Of a stretch of 8,697 bases of DNA, positions 5,456-8,697 are shown piece after piece. Both the position numbers and the translations under genes were made by a program. Numbering within the stretch: the first letter of the stretch is position 1; every line of letters begins with the position of its first letter. The DNA is from Treponema sp. (GTDB lineage Bacteria > Spirochaetota > Spirochaetia > Treponematales > Breznakiellaceae). Location of the stretch: assembly GCA_031284195.1 (NCBI GenBank), contig JAITAI010000143.1:1-8697 (forward strand), read 5' to 3'. The notes beneath the pieces were generated by a model. The model was given only the letters and a program-made list of their open reading frames with translations, had not been told where the DNA came from and searched no databases.

Positions 5456-6328
5456 TTACAACCGAACCGCTTTAAATGAGGATGAAGGAGCCACGAGCTC
5501 CTCTTGGGCTTGTATCATGAGGAGCTCCCTGCTTTTGCGTTTAAAGGTGGCTTCCATGATACCGTATACCGAGGCGGCGCATAATTCGAGGGTTTGCCGG
5601 ATATCCCTGGTTTCCAGGTACCGGGAGAGGAAGACTGCGGCGGTAAGGTCCCCGGACCCAGCCATGATCGTGGTGAAGGGCAACTCCGGGGTACGGATCC
5701 GGTATAGTTCCTTTCCATCGGATACGAGCATATCGATATGATCCCCTGGATTCAAGCTGCCCAGAGGACTGATGCCTTCCCGAAAACTGGTAACCAAGAC
5801 CACTCGAGGACCTTTGGCATGGAGCGCATCCATAGCTTTACGGGCGCCATCCAAGGAAGAAGTATCCATACCAGCGAGGGCTTCCAGTTCAAACTGGTTA
5901 GGGGTAATGATGTCTGCCAGGGTAATGACCTGGTTCTTGAAAATATCAGGAATCCCCGGTTTGACATAAAAACCTCTCCCCACATCCCCCATCACCGGAT
6001 CGCAGCAATACAGGGCATCAGGGTTTATATTCCGTACCCGGCGTACCCCCTGCATGACGGCCTGGCCCACCTCGGCATCCCCCATATACCCTGAGAGGAT
6101 CGCTTCACAGTTCCCCAAAACCCCTCGTTCTTCCAAGCCCTGGACCAGGGCTTCTGCTAAAGAAGCCCCCAGGACCTGTCCTTGCCATGCGCCATAGCCG
6201 GTATGATTTGAGAATTCCACGGTATTAACCGCCCAGACTTCCCGGCCAAGGCGCTGGAGGGGAAACACCGCAGCGGTATTTCCTGCATAGCCGTATACCA
6301 CATGAGACTGAATAGACAAAATAGCCAT
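5456..6328 (-). CDS. pdxY: Pyridoxal kinase
   Basis: Ribokinase-superfamily enzyme that phosphorylates pyridoxal with ATP to pyridoxal 5'-phosphate, in vitamin B6 salvage (EC 2.7.1.35). From the chosen ATG it has 290 residues, close to the E. coli PdxY length. Family marks include ILSIQSHVVYGYAGN (3-17), VNTVEFSNHTGYGAWQG (34-50), CDPVMGD (109-115), TPNQFELEAL (142-151) and AGSGDLTA (223-230), in which Asp227 is the expected catalytic base and the Gly-rich turn is the anion hole. The frame is open upstream to 6406, but those 26 residues are Lys-rich filler overlapping the preceding gene's end, and a good ribosome binding site (6334-6340) sits before the inner ATG. It starts 19 bp after the ParB-like gene and is followed after 5 bp by the M28 peptidase gene. 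Confidence 0.95.
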   Translation of the reverse strand: MAILSIQSHVVYGYAGNTAAVFPLQRLGREVWAVNTVEFSNHTGYGAWQGQVLGASLAEALVQGLEERGVLGNCEAILSGYMGDAEVGQAVMQGVRRVRNINPDALYCCDPVMGDVGRGFYVKPGIPDIFKNQVITLADIITPNQFELEALAGMDTSSLDGARKAMDALHAKGPRVVLVTSFREGISPLGSLNPGDHIDMLVSDGKELYRIRTPELPFTTIMAGSGDLTAAVFLSRYLETRDIRQTLELCAASVYGIMEATFKRKSRELLMIQAQEELVAPSSSFKAVRL

Positions 6329-6333
6329 ACCTA

Positions 6334-6340
6334 CCTTCTT
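6334..6340 (-). promoter_or_regulatory. Ribosome binding site deciding the pdxY start
   Basis: AAGAAGG on the minus strand, 5 bases before the ATG at 6328. It selects this start over the upstream in-frame start at 6406, which would overlap the previous gene by 59 bp and add an unconserved Lys-rich tail. Confidence 0.7.
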
Positions 6341-6347
6341 TACGTCC

Positions 6348-7325
6348 TTATTTTTCTTTTTCTTGAGTTTCTTTAGTTTTTCCTGAAAAATGCCATAACT
6401 TGTCAATCAACGCCACCAGAATACGGAAGAACCGGCCCTGACTCTTACCATAGGTTATGGTAAAATCCCGGGCCGCTTTAGTAAGGGAATAATGAACCCC
6501 GTACTTTTTCTTGAGAAAATCCCAGTGTTTAACGATCCATACATAGAGATCGCTCGCCGTATTCCCCGGAAAATTCAGCTCTATCCATTCATCTTTGATG
6601 ATTTGAATAATAGGTTCGTAGACATTCTTGTACCAAGAAACCAAGGCCTCGGAAAAGGGGATTTCCCCAACCACATGTAAATTGAGATAATACTTATGCA
6701 CCAAAATATGATTGTATATAACATCGTAGCGGCCTGCAGCGGTGAAACCCAGTTCATAATCACCGGTGAGTTCACCGAACTGGGTTTTCTCATAGAAGAT
6801 CTTCTTTTCATACGCAATGAGGCTATTCCGCAGTTCATCCACGGTCTGGGAGGGGGTGATGGTAATTTCACTGGAAAGGCTCGTTACCTCTGCATCGATG
6901 GATTCAATCCCCTGGGACCGGGCCACTGAAACCCGATGATTCCCATCCCGGACAAAATAGACGCCGCCGATCTCATAGAGCTGGATGGGAGGTAAAATAA
7001 TATCCTTGAGCCGGGCCTGATCCACCCGTTCCCAGCGCTTCCGCAGGTGCTCAGAGCGAGGCAGAAAGTATTTATTGAAATCCCGGTACCGGCCTTCACT
7101 GCCGACGATGAGATTGACCGGAACCACCTGCATACCCCGGTAAACTTCGTTCCGGGGTTTGAGTATTTCCTTCACATCATTAAAAGAGAGGAGTTGATCC
7201 TTATCAAGATGCATGAAGTGCTGAATTCGGGAGAGGATGGCCTTATTCCTGGCCCGGCTAAAATCCTCTGCTGCTTGTACGTTAAACACCTGGTCGTATG
7301 TCTTGTTTTGATAGGTAGCGCTCAT
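6348..7325 (-). CDS. ParB/sulfiredoxin-fold protein with a C-terminal DLYxW domain
   Basis: 325 residues, cytoplasmic. Residues 66-148 form a ParB N-terminal/Srx-like domain: VVPVNLIVGSEGRYRDFN, then LKDIILPPIQLYEIGGVYFV, and RDGNHRVSVARSQGI, where GNHR (128-131) takes the place of the phosphate-binding GERR/GCHR loop of ParB and sulfiredoxin. The C-terminal part (about 195-275: Y-HKYYLNLHVVG, VSWYKNVYEPII, FPGNTASDLYVWIVKHWDFL) recalls the DUF4032-like region found after such domains in other bacteria; this is from memory and not certain. There is no helix-turn-helix of true ParB, so chromosome partitioning is unlikely; nucleotide binding or a regulatory role is possible. The tail is Lys/Glu-rich. 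GAGGAG sits well before the ATG. The start overlaps the metallophosphoesterase stop by 4 bp (ATGA), so the two are coupled. Confidence 0.8.
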   Translation of the reverse strand: MSATYQNKTYDQVFNVQAAEDFSRARNKAILSRIQHFMHLDKDQLLSFNDVKEILKPRNEVYRGMQVVPVNLIVGSEGRYRDFNKYFLPRSEHLRKRWERVDQARLKDIILPPIQLYEIGGVYFVRDGNHRVSVARSQGIESIDAEVTSLSSEITITPSQTVDELRNSLIAYEKKIFYEKTQFGELTGDYELGFTAAGRYDVIYNHILVHKYYLNLHVVGEIPFSEALVSWYKNVYEPIIQIIKDEWIELNFPGNTASDLYVWIVKHWDFLKKKYGVHYSLTKAARDFTITYGKSQGRFFRILVALIDKLWHFSGKTKETQEKEK

Positions 7326-7996
7326 GATTGCTCCTCGGTATCGATAACAAAATGACTGTAGGCGTTTACTACCAGGGTATTTTGATACTGGCTGGTCCGT
7401 ACTGCAGATAGATCATACAGATGAATATGCCCGTGGATGAGGTATTTGGGTTTGAAGACCCGCATAAACCACAAAAAAATCTTAAAACCCCAATGACATT
7501 TATCCGGTTTATCGTGAATACCTTTTGGGGGCGCATGGGTGAGGAGGATATCCAAGAAACGCCCTCTGAAAATCCGGTTAAAGAGGAGGCCGGGGATGAG
7601 CTTGAGGATTTCCAAGCCCATCTCCCATTCAGAGTACTGATTTTCCCCGTGGTTATAGAGCATGGAACCTCCCAGGCCGGCGATGATGAGCCTTTCCTCG
7701 AAACGCACCCGCGAACCGATGTGGATGGCCCCTGCTCCTGGGGGAATGCTTGTGGGAACCGGGAATTCCCGGATTTTTTCCGAATCAGAACCATGTCTGA
7801 TATACCGGTAATCCTTGAGGTCATGGTTTCCGAAGACAAAGAGCAAGGGCTTATCCAGGCTTGACACGATAAATTCCAGATATTCCAAAGGAAGATCCCC
7901 AGCGCTGAGTACCATGGTGATATCCCCAAACCGTTCCTTAATGCTATTGGTATATACCAAAGGATCGATATGGTCAGATATACAGAGTATTTTCAT
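7322..7996 (-). CDS. Calcineurin-like metallophosphoesterase
   Basis: 224 residues, cytoplasmic, with the two-metal phosphoesterase motifs in order: SDHIDP (7-12), AGD (Asp34), FGNHDL (55-60), LLTHAPP (His154) and HGHIH (188-192). The first motif departs from the canonical D-x-H: it reads D8-H-I-D11, so Asp11 (or His9) may replace the usual His. An SDxxDP form recurs, as I recall, in spirochaete and clostridial relatives. Substrate is unknown; candidates are cyclic nucleotides, other nucleotides or phosphoproteins. The ATG has only a weak ribosome binding site (GTGAG at 2-3 bases), and lies inside a small upstream frame (7974-8078) that has a strong one, so it may be translated by coupling. 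Its stop overlaps the start of the ParB-like gene. Confidence 0.88.
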   Translation of the reverse strand: MKILCISDHIDPLVYTNSIKERFGDITMVLSAGDLPLEYLEFIVSSLDKPLLFVFGNHDLKDYRYIRHGSDSEKIREFPVPTSIPPGAGAIHIGSRVRFEERLIIAGLGGSMLYNHGENQYSEWEMGLEILKLIPGLLFNRIFRGRFLDILLTHAPPKGIHDKPDKCHWGFKIFLWFMRVFKPKYLIHGHIHLYDLSAVRTSQYQNTLVVNAYSHFVIDTEEQS

Positions 7997-8078
7997 AGCT
8001 CACAGGCGGATCGCCGCAATGATTGAAAGTCCCGATATCCCCAAAGGGATTTCTGATGGTTTGGAAGGTATAATCCAT
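7974..8078 (-). CDS. Possible 34-residue leader peptide at the head of the operon
   Basis: An ATG at 8078 is preceded by AAAAGGA with a 5-base gap, a better ribosome binding site than that of the gene it precedes. The frame runs 34 codons to a TGA at 7974-7976, overlapping the metallophosphoesterase by 23 bp. The peptide begins MDYTFQTIRNPFGDIGTF and contains NHCGDPP. It has no signal peptide or known motif. It could be a coupling peptide for the next gene, or a chance frame: the opposite strand also carries an open frame here (8019-8261). Confidence 0.35.
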   Translation of the reverse strand: MDYTFQTIRNPFGDIGTFNHCGDPPVSYENTLYI

Positions 8079-8139
8079 GACTTTCCTTTTTTCTTTATCT
8101 TCGTAAAGGCAGCCTCATCGAGCGTACCTATCTATAAGG

Positions 8140-8168
8140 AGATTACACATTTTGAGCAGTTATGTCAA
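8140..8168 (-). promoter_or_regulatory. Candidate promoter of the metallophosphoesterase-ParB-like-pdxY-M28 operon
   Basis: On the minus strand a consensus TTGACA (8163-8168) is followed after exactly 17 bases by TAATCT (8140-8145), a weak -10. The predicted start near 8133 leaves a leader of about 55 nt before the small frame at 8078. Position ahead of a five-frame minus-strand run supports it; the poor -10 limits confidence. Confidence 0.45.
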
Positions 8169-8671
8169 ACCAGCGCATTACCTCATTTTGAAAAGGCCCA
8201 CCCCATCATGTCAGATTATCCTGAAGCTGGGATTTCAGGAGGCCATCATGGGCTTATATGAGGGAGCGTCTACCCTCTAGCATCGGCAGTATACAGCAGA
8301 CTATGGCGGTTATACTGGGGACGGTTTACTGTACGCCGATGAGTATAACCCTTTTCACGTCTGCTGCCGGTACTATCTGCCGAGTAGTTCCAGGATACCC
8401 GCTAAGGTCCCCTGAATAGGCTAGATAGTTCCGCTTATCATGGGGACGTCTCCGCTTATGCCGTCCAAAGCACCTATAGGGAGATTCTTTACCGGAAACC
8501 GGGCTTGCATTTTCCTTTTTTGAGAACGCCTCGTTATACAGGCCGAGAGGCATGGGTTTTTCCATACCCGACAGGCTCGGCAGGGATCGGTTTCTTCCTG
8601 AAATCCGCCGGGATTTTATGGTTTCCCGCGTTGCATATCCGGGAAAGAGGGAGTATCCTTGTTGCATATAA
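8152..8671 (+). pseudogene. Decayed plus-strand gene of unknown function
   Basis: A TTG at 8152 is preceded by AAGGAGA (8136-8142) and opens a frame of 42 codons (SSYVKPAHYLILKRP...) ended by TAG at 8278-8280. Within it a second start, ATG at 8248, has AGGAGG 5 bases upstream in the same frame. The same frame continues past the TAG as Tyr-rich sequence (TADYGGYTGDGLLYADEYNP) to a TGA at 8413. At the C4 run 8409-8412 a one-base shift leads into a second open frame (DSSAYHGDVSAYAVQSTYRE). At the T6 run 8516-8521 a further same-direction shift leads to a third (ENASLYRPRGMGFSIP), ending in TAA at 8669-8671. Without the last shift the second frame stays open to the window end. Single-base losses at two homopolymers suggest decay or sequencing under-calls. 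I recognise no family; coding origin is uncertain. Confidence 0.3.
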
Positions 8672-8685
8672 GGAGCTTAAACCGC

Positions 8686-8697
8686 ATGAAACCGTAT
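8686..8697 (+). CDS. Possible start of a further plus-strand gene, cut by the window edge
   Basis: ATG at 8686 is preceded by AAGGAG (8670-8675), a long 10-base spacing, and gives only four codons (MKPY) before the window ends. The ribosome binding site overlaps the TAA that would end the decayed gene, the usual layout of adjacent genes. Too short to assign. Confidence 0.25.

Noticed and set aside
6329..6406. N-terminal extension of pdxY to 6406
   Set aside because: Overlaps the preceding gene's end, adds Lys-rich sequence absent from the family, and the inner ATG has the ribosome binding site.
8019..8261. Plus-strand open frame of 80 codons starting at an ATG in the operon leader
   Set aside because: Only a poor ribosome binding site (AGGCGG, 9-base gap). 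Its first third is antisense to the operon leader and its last part overlaps, in another frame, the TTG-8152 frame with better signals. It cannot be excluded.
8278..8280. In-frame TAG read as pyrrolysine or another recoding event
   Set aside because: No recoding hairpin or pyl gene is visible, and two further frame breaks follow, so decay is simpler.
8326..8667. Minus-strand open frame of 113 codons near the right end
   Set aside because: Rich in Arg, Ser, Gly and Pro, with no ribosome binding site before its ATG. It is antisense to the better-supported plus-strand segments.

Overview
The window (about 50% GC by eye) looks like chromosomal DNA of a spirochaete, most likely a Treponema-type organism. 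This is an inference from gene style (a short SH3 domain protein with a lipoprotein-like N-terminus, a PTA-only phosphotransacetylase, an SDxxDP-type phosphoesterase). No rRNA, tRNA or CRISPR array was seen, and no transposase gene.

Layout. At 1-437 is the 3' end of a plus-strand gene for a secreted beta-sandwich (fibronectin III-like) protein, closed by a strong intrinsic terminator (491-528). A gene-free stretch follows (530-811) with a 15-bp tandem repeat and a small element bounded by inverted repeats and exact 12-bp direct repeats. Phosphate acetyltransferase (pta, minus, 812-1807) comes next, with a good sigma70-type promoter whose -10 lies inside a perfect palindrome. Two divergent genes then start 3 bp apart: an SH3-domain, probably exported protein (minus, 1940-2332) and an omptin-like outer-membrane protease (plus, 2336-3355) that keeps all four catalytic residues. 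A Nudix hydrolase (minus, 3335-3727) overlaps the omptin tail to tail, and a four-helix membrane protein (minus, 3775-4194) precedes it. The gap 4195-4541 holds a second inverted-repeat element and a long palindrome related to the one at 661-725.

The right half is a compact minus-strand operon, read from 8078 down to 4542: a possible 34-residue leader peptide, a metallophosphoesterase, a ParB/sulfiredoxin-fold protein, pyridoxal kinase (pdxY) and an M28-family metallopeptidase. Junctions are a 23-bp overlap, a 4-bp ATGA overlap, a 19-bp gap and a 5-bp gap. A candidate promoter with a consensus -35 lies at 8140-8168.

The last 540 bases (8152-8697) appear to be a decayed plus-strand gene: a good ribosome binding site, then open segments in three successive frames broken by an amber codon and by shifts at homopolymer runs. 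I do not recognise its product.

The most interesting points are: the spirochaetal omptin; three genes without a Shine-Dalgarno sequence whose -10 boxes place transcription start at or within 3 nt of the start codon (predicted leaderless mRNAs); two MITE-like elements with apparent target duplications; and an M28 peptidase in which the last zinc-ligand His appears to be Asn.
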